Assembly: GCA_023053685.1 (NCBI GenBank)
Contig: JALIGW010000010.1
Location: forward strand, 15,594,919-15,658,918
Source of the DNA: Diadophis punctatus similis
Lineage: Eukaryota > Chordata > Lepidosauria > Squamata > Dipsadidae
Direction: 5' to 3'
Length of the DNA stretch: 64,000 bases
A program made the position numbers and the translations under genes. Shown here one piece after another: positions 45,093 through 56,280 of the stretch. The notes beneath the pieces are model-generated. The model saw only the letters and a program-made list of their open reading frames with translations, ran no database searches and was not told where the DNA came from. Positions within the stretch are counted from its first letter, which is position 1, and the number at the start of each line of letters is the position of its first letter.

Positions 45093-46659
45093 CAGGGGTG
45101 AAATGTGAAAATTTTCCCTACCGGTTCTGTGGGCGTGGCTTATTTTGTGGGTGTGGCTTGATGTCTGGTGGGCGTGGCTTCATGTTAAATTTTATTCATG
45201 TTAAACAGATTTAAAGAGTTGGAAGAAGGGACCTTGTGTGGTCATCTAGTCCAACCCCCTGCCAAATGGCTCACACACCATGAAAAAGCAGCTGTTAAAT
45301 TTTTAACAGATTTAAAGAGTTGGAAGAAGGGACCTTGTGTGGTCATCTAGACCAACCCCCTGCCAAATGGCTCACACACCATGAAAAAGCAGCTGTTAAA
45401 TTTTAACAGATTTAAGAGTTGGAAGAAGGGACCTTGTGTGGTCATCTAGTCCAACCCCCTGCCAAATGGCTCACACACCATGAAAAAGCAGCTGTTAAAT
45501 TTTAACAGATTTAAAGAGTTGGAAGAAGGGACCTTGTGTGGTCATCTAGTCCAACCCCCTGCCAAATGGCTCACACACCATGAAAAAGCAGTTGTTAAAT
45601 TTTAACAGATTTAAAGAGTTGGAAGAAGGGACCTTGTGTGGTCATCTAGACCAACCCCCTGCCAAATGGCTCACACACCATGAAAAAGCAGCTGTTAAAT
45701 TTTAACAGATTTAAAGAGTTGGAAGAAGGGACCTTGTGTGGTCATCTAGTCCAACCCCCTGCCAAATGGCTCACACACCATGAAAAAGCAGTTGTTAAAT
45801 TTTAACAGATTTAAAGAGTTGGAAGAAGGGACCTTGTGTGGTCATCTAGTCCAACCCCCTGCCTTTTGCAGCATTGCAAAAGCACGCAAAATGGCCCCTG
45901 CCTTAAGTAGGAGCCTCACAGAGCAACAGAACTGAAAACACAACTTTACACAACAGCACAACAACACAAATGGCTCACACACCATTTAAAAGCAGCTGTA
46001 CTGACTCACACACCATGCAAAACACACAACACAAAAGCATTGCAAAAGTTTTAAATGGCTATATGGCTACTATTTTTTAAAAGCAAAAAATAAAATAAAA
46101 AAGGTTACTTACCCTATGGAAGGAATAAGGCAGACAGAATAAGTTGCTTGCAGAGCAGATGGATGGATTGCTGGTTTCAAGCAGGCAGATTAAGTGGCTT
46201 GCAGATCAGATGGATTGCAGTTTGCAATTCAGACAAAAAGAAAGGCAGGCGTGGCTGGCTACCAACGGCTCAGAATTGGGTCCAAAGAGCTAAGGTAAGC
46301 AAGCTGGACTCTGGAGGCTGGGTGGGAAGGTGGGTGGTTTGCTAGGCTGGAACAGCCAGGTTATATAGGCTGGGGCCCGGGAGTGGGGGTGGGTGTCGGG
46401 AAGAGCCCAGCTGATAGGTGGGAAAAGCGGCGGCCATTTTTATTTAACAAAAGGAAAAAGCCGGGAGCAAGCAAAGCGGCGGGTGGGCAGTTAGGTACAC
46501 ATGGGTGGCCGGGGTACACATGGGTGGCCAGGGCTTGGGCTGGGGGCCTGGGGCCTGGGGCCCGGGGCCCGGACCGGTACGGGGGCGTGGCCAGCAAGCC
46601 ATGTGCCAAGTCCTACCGGTCCCCAAGAGCCGGTGCGAACCGGGACCATTTCACCCCTG
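45093..46659. mobile_element. Non-autonomous hAT transposon inside L1-B ORF2
   Basis: Perfect 13-bp termini CAGGGGTGAAATG and CATTTCACCCCTG, flanked by atccattc at 45085-45092 and 46660-46667, the 8-bp duplication of hAT insertion. Removing the 1567 bp and one duplication rejoins the L1 frame (LNWMREWI to the following IT-Q). The left part has a repeated GTGGGCGTGGCTT motif, the middle a tandem array, the right a GC-rich stretch. No transposase is present. Confidence 0.95.
45204..45880. repeat. Seven ~100-bp tandem repeats made from a CR1 tail
   Basis: Units begin near 45219, 45320, 45419, 45519, 45619, 45719 and 45819 (ttggaagaaggg anchor), spacing 99-101 bp. Each contains, inverted, the CR1 3' end (ggggttggactagatgacc on the minus strand). 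Units 2 and 5 share the variant ctagacc; the others have ctagtcc. The copies are almost identical. Confidence 0.95.
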
Positions 46660-47780
46660 ATCCATTCCCTCATCCAATTGAGTGTAGCAGATTGGTGGTA
46701 TAGCTCCCAGTTAGGGAGACCAAATCCTCCTCTCCTCCTATGGTCTTGAAGAAGTTTCAGTTTGATCCTCGCTTTTCTTTTGGCCCATATGAATTTGTGA
46801 ATCATTTTATTTAAATTTGAAAAAACTGTTTTGTTCAACTTTATTGGAATTACCTGGAATAGGAATAAGATCTTGGGTAAGATGTTCATTTTGATTGTCG
46901 CGATTTTACCCATAAATGATAATTGAAGTTTTGACCATCCGTCAAGGTCCTTACTAATTTTCTGTATTAGTTTTATATAATTATCCTCTTTTAATGAACT
47001 ACATCTTGCGGTGAGCCATATCCCAAGATATTTAACTCTTTTAACTATTTTCATGCCTAATAAATTTTCCAATTTGATATTTTGTTTTGGTGTCATGTTT
47101 TTAGTTATTATTTTTGTTTTTTCCTTATTAATTTTTAGGCCTGCCGCCTTTCCAAATTTTTCAATTTCTTTGATTAGAGTCGGGCCGGTGTCTAGAGGTT
47201 CTTCAATTATAAATGTCATATCGTCAGCGAAGGCTTGAAGTTTGAATTCCTCCTTCCTGATTTTTAGACCTTTTATCTCTTGCATGCTTCTTACTTTCCT
47301 CAGTAGGCTTTCTAATGCTAATATGAAAATTAATGGGGCTAACGGGCATCCTTGACGTACTCCTTTTTTAATATCTATTTTCTCTGTGATATCGTTATTT
47401 ACTATTATTTTTGCTGTTTGGGTACTATATATAGCTCTGATCAACCCTATAAATTTTTCGCCAAATTTCATTTTTTCTAGTTGCATAATAAAAAATTGCC
47501 AGTAAAGGTTGTCGAACGCTTTTTGGGCGTCGACAAAGATAAGCGCTAGTTGTTTATCTATGTGTATATCGTAGTATTCTAGTATATTGAGTATTATTCT
47601 GGTATTGTTCCTTATCTGTCTGTGGGGTAAAAAACCGTTTTGATCTGAATGGATAATCCGATTTAAAATTTTTTTGAATCGTTCAGCCATTATTGATGCG
47701 AGTATCTTGTAATCCGTATTTAGTAATGAAATCGGTCTATAATTTTTAATGTTTTGTTTGCTCAAATCTTCCTTGGGTAT
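46660..47780 (-). pseudogene. L1-B ORF2, reverse transcriptase part
   Basis: Minus-strand frame open from 47765 into the hAT insert: NIKNYRPISLLNTDYKILA, SDQNGFLPHRQIRNNTRII, FVDAQKAFDNLYW, GVRQGCPLAPLIFILALE and the FADDMTFII active site, then the thumb region to YHQSATLNWMREWI. RT motifs are intact; endonuclease and the start are missing by 5' truncation, and the C-terminus is separated by the hAT insert. Confidence 0.9.
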
Positions 47781-47796
47781 CCGGCGGTCGCCCTTT

Positions 47797-49690
47797 CCGC
47801 CGGAACAAGTAACCTCCGGCCGATCCTCCCATAGGGGGTCGCCTGGCTCCCTATGCCAGTCGATGGGAGGAAATCACCAATGACACATGGGTTTGTGAGA
47901 CCCTGGCTTCAGCGCTCTCACATAAATTCATTTCCACCCCCACCCCCCGAGGTTCTTCTCCGCTGCCCCTTGTCATCAAATTCTGCAAAATGGGTCCTCA
48001 TGAATCAGGCCATCCAGCACCTCCTGGACATTTGAGCCATCCACCAGGTGCCTGAGGACCAACAGGGGCAGGGCTTCTACTCCATATTGTTTGTAGTACC
48101 CAAATCATCGGGAGGGTGGAGAGCCATCTTGGACCTCAAGCATCTCAACAGGTATGTCATCCATAACAAATTCAAAATGCACACCGTGCAATCAATTCTG
48201 GCAAGTGTTCAGAAGGGAGATCTACTCACATCCATAGATCTCTCAGAGGCTTACCTCCACATCCCAATTCGGCCATCTCACCGCCAATACTTATGGTTGT
48301 GCTATGCAGGGGTGCATTATAAATATGGGGTACTTCCATTCGGCCTATCCCCGGCGCCAAGGGTATTCACCAAGGTCCTGGCTGCCCTGAATGCCCACCT
48401 ACGGTCTATTCCCATCAGGGTCCAGTGCTACCTGGATGACATCCTCATCTCCTCTGCCTCTCCTTCTCAGGCTGAGAGAGATGTCCAGGTGGTGCTCACT
48501 ACCCTCACTCATCATGGTTTCTTGCTCAATCGGACCAAGTGCCAACTCATTCCCTCCACCAGAATCGTTCATCTGGGGGCCATTATTGACTCACTGGAGT
48601 GTAAGGTGTACCTGTCCCAGGAACGGAGAGACAGTCTATTGGACTTAGCACAGCTAGTTCTGCGCCAAACTTCAGCTCCACTGAACCTGTTGCCCTCCCT
48701 CCTGGGCAAGATGATCTCTGCCATCCACATTACCCCGGGGGCTCACTTACACTCCAGGGACCTTCAATGGTTTCTCCTCCCTTTTCAGTGTGTCAGATGC
48801 GCCACCTCCCCAGCAAAAGTGAGGCTCCCGATTCAGGTGAGAGTCGCTCCAATGGTGGACATCAACAGCGGTCCACAGGGACACTGGTTTTCTGCCTCCA
48901 CGTCAGATCACCGTCACTACGGACGCCAGCATGCTGGGTTGGGGGCCCCACACAGGGTCTCAGGTGGCCCAGGGCACCTGGTCTCAGACAGAGGCGGCCC
49001 TGAGCATAAACCTCCTAGAATTGTGAGCTGTCCTTCTTGCCCTACAGCACTTCAGGCCACTCCTGGCAAACAACCATGTATGGGTCCTCACGGACAATGT
49101 GGCCACCAAGGCCCACATAAACAGACAAGGGGGGGACCATGTCCGGGCAACTTATGACAGAGGCCATGCAGTTAGGATGTGGGTGGAACGGAACCTGATG
49201 TCGCTCTCTGCGGAGCACATCTCCGGGGTCAGCAATACCAGAGTGGACTGGCTGAGCCGCCAATCAGATCGACCCAGCAGAGTGGAGCCTCCACCCAGAC
49301 CTCTTCCAGTGGCTGGTGGGTCACTTTGGTCTGCCAGTCATGGACCTGTTCGATACCCCGGGGAACTCTCAACTGCCCAGGTTTTTATCCAGGTACCGAG
49401 CCCCAGGGGCAGAGGGAACTGACGCTCTTAGCTGCATCTGGCCCCAGGGGCTGCTATATGCGTTCCCTCCCATACCCATCATCCCCCAGGTGATCAGGAA
49501 GCTGCTGGAGGAGAGGACCGAGGTGATCCTCCTGGCCCCTCACTGGCCCAGGAAAGCCTGGTATGCCGACCTGGTTTCTCAGTCGGTTTTCCATCCCCCC
49601 GACAGAATGATTGCTTGTCCAGGGGTCAGTTCAGCACCCAGAGCCTCACTGGTTGCAACTGACTGCCTGGCACTGAGTGGCTCATTCTGA
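47797..49690 (+). pseudogene. DIRS reverse transcriptase/RNase H
   Basis: Frame 48048-49157 and shifted continuations. Motifs: GQGFYSILFVVPKSSGGWRA, LLTSIDLSEAYLHIPI, VLPFGLSPAPRVFTKVL and the active site VQCYLDDILISS (intact YLDD), then RNase H phrases TVTTDASMLGWG and LLELCAVLLAL in another frame. An in-frame stop lies at about 48032 (LLDI-stop-AIHQVPEDQ), and frameshifts occur near 48790 and 49140. It synthesised DIRS cDNA in the ancestor. Confidence 0.85.
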
Positions 49691-49707
49691 GGAGCTGTCA
49701 GGTCCCA

Positions 49708-50760
49708 GTGGACGTCATGGCGGTCCTATTAGACTCTCGTAGACCATCCACACAGCGCATCTATGCTGCCTCCTGGCGGGCTTTCTGTTCCTGGTGTACC
49801 CGTGAGCAGTATTCCCCGGTGGGCATGTCAATCATCAATGTCCTCCAGTTCCTCCACCAGGGGTTAGCCAAAGGTCTTTCTCCCAGTACCCTCCGTCGCC
49901 AGGTAGCAGCCTTGTCCACTGTCCTGTCTTTCTTGTCCTTGGGACCTTTGTCAGCTCACCCCTTGATCTACAGATTCCTCAAGGGTGCGGTCAATCACTG
50001 TCCACCTGTGGTACACAGGTACCCTACCTGGGACTTGTCCAAGGTACTTCTTGCACTCATGGGGGGTCAATTTGAGCCATTGCAATCTGTTCCCCTGGCC
50101 CACCTCACCTACAAGGTGGTATTCCTGGTGGCTGCTACCTCTGCCCGCCGCATCTCCGAACTGGCAGCCCTTTTGGTGAGGAATGATCTCTGTGTTTTCC
50201 ACCAGGACAGAGTAGTATTGAGATTGGACCCTACCTTTTTGCCAAAGGTAAACTCATACTTTCACCGGGCTCAGGCGGTCGTGTTACTATCCTTTTACCC
50301 TTCTCCTTCCTCTGACATTGAGAGACAGTGGCACCTCCTGGACGTGAGGCACACCCTAGACATTTATTTACAGCGAACATCTGACTTTCGTAAGACTGAG
50401 GCATTGTTCATCTCCTTTCACTCCACTTCCATGGGCCGGAAAGCTTCCTCTGCCACTGTGGGTCATTGGATTCATAATGTCATTGCTCTTGCTTACGAAC
50501 AGCTGTCCTTGCCACGACCCACCAGGATCACTGCCCATTCCACACATAGTGCTGCCACCACTGCAGCGTGGAATACCAGGACCTCCATTGAGGAGGTTTG
50601 CTGCGCAGCCACCTGGTTCTCCCCAACGCCGTTTGTTCGGCACTATAGACTGGACGCTTTCACCTCTCAGGAGGCTGACTTTGGGCACAGAGTGTTGGAA
50701 CAGGTAACGTTGGTTGATGTGTGTCCCAGCCAGAATCCGGAAGCCCGCCCTAGGGATTGA
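49708..50760 (+). CDS. DIRS tyrosine recombinase
   Basis: A 350-codon open frame. N-terminal core-binding part: STQRIYAASWRAFCSWC and LSPSTLRRQVAALSTVLSFL. Catalytic part: the first Arg in ATSARRISELAAL (about residue 148), HSTHSAATTAAW, and the nucleophile Tyr in PFVRHYRLDAF. DIRS relatives have H-x-x-R at the second position; here it is HSTH, so the second catalytic Arg is His, explained by a CGT to CAT CpG transition. The frame may start slightly upstream. The protein would close and integrate the DIRS circle; with this change activity is doubtful despite the open frame. Confidence 0.85.
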   Translation: MDVMAVLLDSRRPSTQRIYAASWRAFCSWCTREQYSPVGMSIINVLQFLHQGLAKGLSPSTLRRQVAALSTVLSFLSLGPLSAHPLIYRFLKGAVNHCPPVVHRYPTWDLSKVLLALMGGQFEPLQSVPLAHLTYKVVFLVAATSARRISELAALLVRNDLCVFHQDRVVLRLDPTFLPKVNSYFHRAQAVVLLSFYPSPSSDIERQWHLLDVRHTLDIYLQRTSDFRKTEALFISFHSTSMGRKASSATVGHWIHNVIALAYEQLSLPRPTRITAHSTHSAATTAAWNTRTSIEEVCCAATWFSPTPFVRHYRLDAFTSQEADFGHRVLEQVTLVDVCPSQNPEARPRD

Positions 50761-50763
50761 ACT

Positions 50764-50875
50764 ACTTTGGTATGTCCCAATCTTGGCGGCTAGCTCCACC
50801 CACTATGGAGAATGAGACGTTGTACTTACCTGAGACATCCATTCTCGTAGGGTGGAGCTAGCCACCAAGTCCCTC
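50764..50875. repeat. DIRS internal complementary region
   Basis: cccaatcttggcggctagct...ctatggagaat is complementary to the left outer end (40421-40456). Immediately after it, gagacgttgtacttacctga...ggtggagctagccaccaag is complementary to the right outer end (51181-51238), with a few differences. Their junction equals the two element tips placed head to tail around ATT. Confidence 0.92.
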
Positions 50876-51084
50876 CCTTCTCTTCCATTGCTCTGGCTGG
50901 ACAGTCCTTGTTTTTTCTGTGTGATTAGTTATGTAGGAATTAGTGCCATAGGATCGTCTCTGTACCTAGGTAGTTAATTTTCTAGGTAGTTAGACTGTTA
51001 CACTTTTGTGTTGTTGTTTGTCGACTGTTAATTTTCAATAAAATTTGCTGAATTGTGATTGGCACGTCGAGTCTGGCATTCGTC

Positions 51085-51238
51085 CCTCATCAAAAGAGGG
51101 GGAACTAGGCCCTAGAGCCACTATTTATACTTTTTCCAGACTCAGTCCTGATTGGCTAGAAGGCTGTGCCAAACCCAATCTTGGCGACTAGCTCCACCCT
51201 ACGAGAATGGACATCTCAGGTAAGTACAACGTCTCATT
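51085..51238. repeat. DIRS right inverted terminal repeat
   Basis: From catcaaaagagggggaac to the tip gtacaacgtctcatt. The inner part is the reverse complement of 40430-40522 plus 40914-40936, that is, the left repeat with the MITE removed. Confidence 0.9.
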
Positions 51239-51966
51239 TTATAATACATTGTTTCCTCTCTCTCTCTCTCTCTCTCTCAGTTCCATTGTTAATTTACTCA
51301 TCTCTGCGCATTCTAGTACCTTTTTTATAATCATTGTGTTCGAGGGTATTTATTCTTTCTTCCAGTTTTGGGTGAATGTGATTCTCGCTGCGGTAATTAT
51401 ATGTTGAATAATATAGTAAATTTCCTTTCTCGTGTTTTCTTTTATTATTCCTAGAAGAAATAGTTCTGGTCTCATCTCAATTTTCTGTTCCATTATCTCC
51501 TCTATCCATTTTTTAATTTTCCCCAATATTTCTTTGCATTGGGACATGTCCACCACATGTGGTAGAATGTCCCTTGTGTGTGATAACATTTCCAACAATT
51601 AGGCGATACGGATGGATACATTTTGGACAATCTCGCTGGTGGTAGATGCCATCTATAAAACATTTTATATGTGTTTTCTTTAAATGCAGCCGACATTGTC
51701 AATTTGTAATTTTTGTTCCAAATTTGTTCCCAATACTCTAATTCGATGTTGTACCCAAAGTTTTTGGCCCATGCTATCATTGATTCTTTTACAACTTCCT
51801 CCTCTATTTTACTTTTTAGAAGACAATTATATACCTTAGTTATCATTTTTTCTTCTGTGCCTGTTAATACCTTGTCGATTTCTTGTTGCTCATTTTGAAA
51901 GCCCTGTTATTTCAAGTCCTTTTTATATTTTGTTTGTCTCTGTAGGTAAGGCCATCAGTCTATCTT
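51239..51966 (-). pseudogene. L1-A ORF2 C-terminal part, middle piece
   Basis: Minus-strand codons MITKVYNCLLKSKIEEEVV, MFYRWHLPPARLSKMYPS, CWKCYHTQGTFYHMWWTC, then in a shifted frame KKWIEEIMEQKIEMRPELFLLGI. A tga replaces a Trp codon near 51955 (I-D-stop-W). A CT microsatellite lies at 51256-51281. The last codons lie at 40400-40420 beyond the DIRS insert. Confidence 0.8.
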
Positions 51967-52131
51967 TTTTTTTATTTTTTTATTAGATTATTTACATTTA
52001 AAAAACATACAAAAAGAGACAATAACAAATACATAACAAACATAAAAAAACCATAAAAAGCGCATACAGCTGTAAAACCTTCAATCTCTATGATTATCTT
52101 ACAGCAATTTTATATTGACAATTTATATCTA

Positions 52132-53135
52132 CCGTATTTTTCAGAGTATAAGACGCACCGAAGTATAAGATGCACCTTAGTTTTGGGGGAGGAAAACAAG
52201 GAAAAAAGGCCTCTGCCTCCAAGCAATTTGCCAAACAGCAAACAGCACAGATGATATACACTGTGTGCTGTGTATTTCTGTGCATGTGTGCCTGACCCAT
52301 AGAAATAGCAAAGAATTGGAGAAATGTACATTATGCCAGAAAGTTTTCTTAAATGTAGTCACACTAACTCCTTCCAATTATTTAAATAGATCTACTCCAA
52401 GGTAACTAAACTCTAATACTAAACAGGACACTGTTACATTTCATACTATACTTGTACAGAGCTGTTAAAATTAATTAAAATTTCTGGAAGTATACATTAT
52501 TCTCTATTATTTAAAAGAAGATACAATAGCACTGGGCATCTTCAGAGCAAGCATTTATTTTAAAAAGCTTCTTTATTTTGTTAAGTTGTCTAGATTTACA
52601 GGGATCTCCAACCTTGGCAACTTTAAGAATTGTGGACTTCAACTCCCAGAATTCCACAGCCAGCAAAGCTAACAAAGCTGGCTGTGGAATTCTGGGAGTT
52701 GAAGTCCACATGTCTTAAAATTGCCAAGGTTGAAGACCCCTGGCTCTAGAACAATAATAAAGCAGTCTTTAAAAAATAAGTCTAATAATTTGAACATTCT
52801 ACAGACATTTATAGTTATTCACTTACCCCCTTCCATCCAGTTCAGCAGAAAATAAAAATCTGCATGTCTCTCCCAGCTATTTGCCTCTTTGCAAATCAGT
52901 TTCACTTTCATTTTCCCACCTGGCAAATCAGCTGTACGTCGGAAAGCTGCTAGTGACTTGCTTGGCTTTACAGGCTCTTCCCTCTTTGCTGCAAACAGGT
53001 AAATTGCTGGAAGACAGAGGCCAAAGGGTGGGGGTGGCTGGGTGGGTGGGGCTACATTCAGTGTATAAGACGCACCCAAGTTTTCACCCTCTTTTTGGGG
53101 GTAAAAAGGTGCGTCTTATACTCCAAAAAATACGG
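52132..53135. mobile_element. TA-type non-autonomous DNA transposon, best-preserved copy
   Basis: Termini ccgtatttttcagagtataag and cttatactccaaaaaatacgg, with TA at 52130-52131 and 53136-53137. Subterminal copies of gtataagacgcacc occur on both sides. It carries a palindromic hAT MITE at 52599-52742. No transposase. Confidence 0.75.
52599..52742. mobile_element. Palindromic hAT-type MITE
   Basis: Starts CAGGGATCTCCAACCTTGGC and ends gccaaggttgaagacccctg. The inside pairs around gccagcaaagctaacaaagctggc. The expected 8-bp duplication is not found at these edges, so the limits or later changes are uncertain. Same family core as 19153-19272. Confidence 0.75.
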
Positions 53136-53335
53136 TATATAGTTTTCAATTCCTTTGTCTTATATATTTGTATAACATATATTGTACAATAAATGTTAAT
53201 AAGTAATAATAAACATATTGGTAATGTTGGTAATTATTGGCAATAATAATACTGATAGTATTGATAGTAGTAATAGTAATAAAAGTAATAATAGTAATAA
53301 TAAAGTAATAGTATTCTTTTTAGTATTGTAACATC

Positions 53336-53442
<107 letters not shown>

Positions 53443-53871
53443 GTATAATAAAACTGATTGTTCCATATATTTCTTAGGCATAATTATAAGTAGTCTCATT
53501 TAATTTATATTTGTATTTCTTATATTAATCATATCTGTTTTCGCTTTTCGTACCATTCATAGAATGTGTTCCAGATTTCATAGTACTCGGAGTCCTCCTT
53601 TCCTTTTAATTCCATCATCAGTTTATCTGCCTCTGCACATTCCAAATTTTTTCTAATTACAATACTTTCATCTGGGACATCGCTTTGTTTCCAGTATTGT
53701 GCAACAGTTATTCTTGCTGCTGTTAATATGTGTAACATGATATAATGGTGTTTTTTCTCCATTTTCTGATTGATAATTCCCAGCAGAAATGTTTCTGTTT
53801 TATGTCTATTTCCTATTTCGTAATTTCTGTTAACCAAGTTTTGATTATATTCATGGATGGGGGGGGGGCAC

Positions 53872-55015
53872 CAGTCTATCTTAATTCCCTGTGTTTGCTG
53901 TTCCTGGTTTGATTTTAAGTTTCCTTGTTTATCTAGCAATTCCTTATAGGTTACTATCTTATTTAAATCTGTAGTATTTGGGTAGACCAATGCTTCCATA
54001 ATTGAAACCCATCTCAGAATTTTTATGTAAAATTTTTGTTTAATTTTCCTCCAAACGTCAAATAATGCATCTCTCACCTGGTGCCTGTGGAAATATTTGT
54101 GTGTTTTATCCTTTCCCTCCCACAGGAATGCATGCCAACCCCGTTGTAAATCGTGTCCTTCAATTGCCGCCTGATAATACAGTTCCCAGTCTGGAATGCC
54201 AAAACCCCCTCTCAGTCTGGAATCCTGTAGTAATTTACATTTTATCCTTGCCTTTTCCCCTTGCCATACAAATTTTAATATTATTTTATTTAATTCTTCA
54301 AAAAAGTTTTATTTAATTTTATTGGAATTGTTTGGAATAAGTATAGTATTTTGGGTAATATGTTCATTTTGAGAGTGGCAATTCTTCCTACTAGTGATAA
54401 CTGTAATTTTGTCCAGTTTTCCAAATCTTTTCGAATCTGTGATAGTAATTTAATATAATTGTCTTCTTTTATGGTGGAGAATTTTGCGGTCAGCCAGATC
54501 CCTAGGTATTTTGCTTTTTTAACTATTTGGAATTCTAATCTTCTTTCTAATTTTTTATTTTGCTATTGTGTAATATTTTTAGTTATTATTTTTGTTTTAT
54601 TTTAATTTATTCTTAGCCCTGCTACCTTTCCAAATTCCTGTAATTCTCTAATTAATGTTTCCCCTGTTTCCAATGGGTCTTCAATTATAAATGTCATATC
54701 ATCAGCAAATGCCTCCTCTTTTCTTGTTCTCAGGCCTTTTATCTCCTGATTTTCCCTGATTCGGTTTAACAAAATTTCTAGTGAAAGTATAAATAATAAC
54801 GGTGATAATGGACATCCTTGTCTGACCCCTTTTTCTATTTTAACTTTTTTCGTTGACTCTCCATTTAATAATATTTTGGCTGTTTGATTTGAATACATTG
54901 TTTTAATCATTTTAGTAAATTTTTCCCCAAATTTCATCATGTCCAATTGTATATTTAAAAATTGCCAATTCAAATTATCAAACGCTTTTTATGCATCAAC
55001 CAGTATCAAAGCTAA
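53872..55015 (-). pseudogene. L1-A ORF2, reverse transcriptase piece
   Basis: From the 5' truncation at about 55015: LVDA, AFDNLNWQFLNIQLDMMKF, GVRQGCPLSPLLFILSLE and FADDMTFIIEDP, then with stops to KFYIKILRWVSIMEALVYP and QQTQGIKIDW at the L1-C junction. A stop (Lys/Gln codon to taa-type) sits inside VDA-KAF and others downstream. The RT active site FADD is retained. Confidence 0.85.
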
Positions 55016-55032
55016 TTGAATGTTTGTTAAAT
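55016..55032. repeat. Right copy of the 17-bp target duplication
   Basis: ttgaatgtttgttaaat, identical to 40121-40137. Confidence 0.85.
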
Positions 55033-55926
55033 GGCCTGTTGCACCTCAAGTTGTACCTGTAGATATACTGTATGTTTGAATTATGTCACTAAGAACAGTT
55101 CATCTAGTGATACAACAATGATTCAGACAGAGAACTGCCAATACAACTTGATCTATTTAAGAAGACATCATGCCCAAAAAGACACCTTGAGACTGTCTGA
55201 CTATTACCATTAAGATACATCTAGAGGTGGGCTGCTATCGGTTTGCACCGATTCACCCGAACAGGATGTTAATTTTCTGAGCAGTTCGGAGAACCGGTTG
55301 TTGGAAGAAATCTTTTCCCACTTTATAGGGCTAATCTGGCAAGGGAGGCAGGAAGGAAACATTCTGGTATGCCTGTATTTCTAGCCTAATCCTTATCTTA
55401 ATTGCCCTGTTGCTTTAAGTGTTTTCAGAAACTGCCTCTGGTTAACCTTGTTACATTGTAAGCCTTACATCCAGACTTTCTGTCTGTAGACTGAGCTTCT
55501 CCGGAGTCCCCCCACCAGAGTTTTTTGTGGTACTTTTATTCCTGGGGCTTGACTTTCTTAAAGATTGTTAAAGGGTTGTTTTAAGCTTTTTGGAGTATAC
55601 TTCCAACATGGCTGGAACAGCTATTTACAGAACGGTTGGCATAGCCATAGAAGAAATGGCTGAGAGGCAGGATGCAAGCTTGGCATTCTGTCTGATTTTT
55701 TTTACTGCCTTTCTGGGGCATGTGATCTTTCCTTAAATCTGGATGATTACCTAAGGATATCTTGTGAGGTGACTGAGACCAGCTGGTATCTTTAAGTGGT
55801 GCAAATGGATCTAATGATTGCTTCTCCTGGGTGGGAAACCGTGCTTTGTCAGTTCACTGAGCACAGGAGTCTCTTGTCTGTGGGGTTCTTCAGTCATCCA
55901 GGTCATGGTTGTCTCAAAGCTGTTTG

Positions 55927-55982
55927 TTTCAAGAGGCAACTGGACTTTCTTGGTTTCCAGAAAGTCCAGTTGCCTCTTGAAA
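55927..55982. repeat. Perfect hairpin inside the hAT element
   Basis: Arms 55927-55950 and 55959-55982 are perfect reverse complements (24 nt: tttcaagaggcaactggact...), loop tggtttcc. Flanking copies of aggagtctcttg occur on both sides. Confidence 0.95.
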
Positions 55983-56124
55983 AAGCACCTTTGGGACAGG
56001 AGTCTCTTGCATTGCTTTGGAGTGGGCAAGGCACATGATTGCTCACTGATAATAAGTGGATCCTCCTTCCAATTTGTTTTAATTTTCTCTCATGATAATA
56101 TAGCATAGTAACATGGCACCAATT

Positions 56125-56280
56125 GTAGAAAGTTAGCACCCACTCCTCTCCTAGAAGAATGAAATATTTTGAGAAATATTAAAAAGGAAGAATATATTTC
56201 CCTGAATGAGAAATGGAGAAACATGTTTTCTTAGAGGGAGAAAACAGCCCCCACCTTCCTTAATAGCCCACAGAAGATAT
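56125..56280 (+). mobile_element. ERV LTR fragment related to 246-880
   Basis: Begins tgtagaaagttagcaccc and matches the first part of the minus-strand LTR at 246-880 (shared phrases aatgaaatattttg/aggaaatattaaaaagg and gagaaacatgttttc). The 3' part is not recognisable. Confidence 0.6.

Larger units (their letters stand above)
43516..47789 (-). mobile_element. L1 LINE (L1-B) inserted in DIRS gag
   Basis: Minus-strand L1 with a T-run at 43516-43526 (poly-A tail), ORF2 from about 47780 down to 44000, split by a hAT element at 45093-46659. It is 5'-truncated at IPKEDLSKQN. gcccttt occurs at 43509-43515 and at 47790-47796, a likely short duplication; about nine extra bases (ccggcggtc) lie at the 5' junction. 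Confidence 0.85.
40421..51238 (+). mobile_element. DIRS-like tyrosine-recombinase retrotransposon
   Basis: Left terminal repeat starts ATTCTCCATAGTGGGTGG; right terminal repeat, inverted, ends with gtacaacgtctcATT (51223-51238). Over about 90 bp from agccgccaagattggg the two are near-identical inverted copies. An internal region at 50764-50875 joins the complement of the left outer end to the complement of the right outer end: ...ctatggagaat-gagacgttgtac.... That is the internal complementary region of DIRS elements, from which the circular intermediate is closed. ATT is shared at both ends and at the junction, and no target duplication exists, as expected for recombinase insertion. Without nested inserts the element is about 6.1 kb: gag, RT/RNase H, recombinase. 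Confidence 0.92.

Noticed and set aside
45204..45880. CRISPR-like repeat array
   Set aside because: Units are directly tandem without spacers, derive from a CR1 tail, and lie in vertebrate transposon DNA.
55016..55032. Chance repeat instead of a target duplication
   Set aside because: Seventeen identical bases lie exactly at both L1-A limits (poly-A side and truncated 5' side), as expected for target-primed insertion; chance is unlikely.
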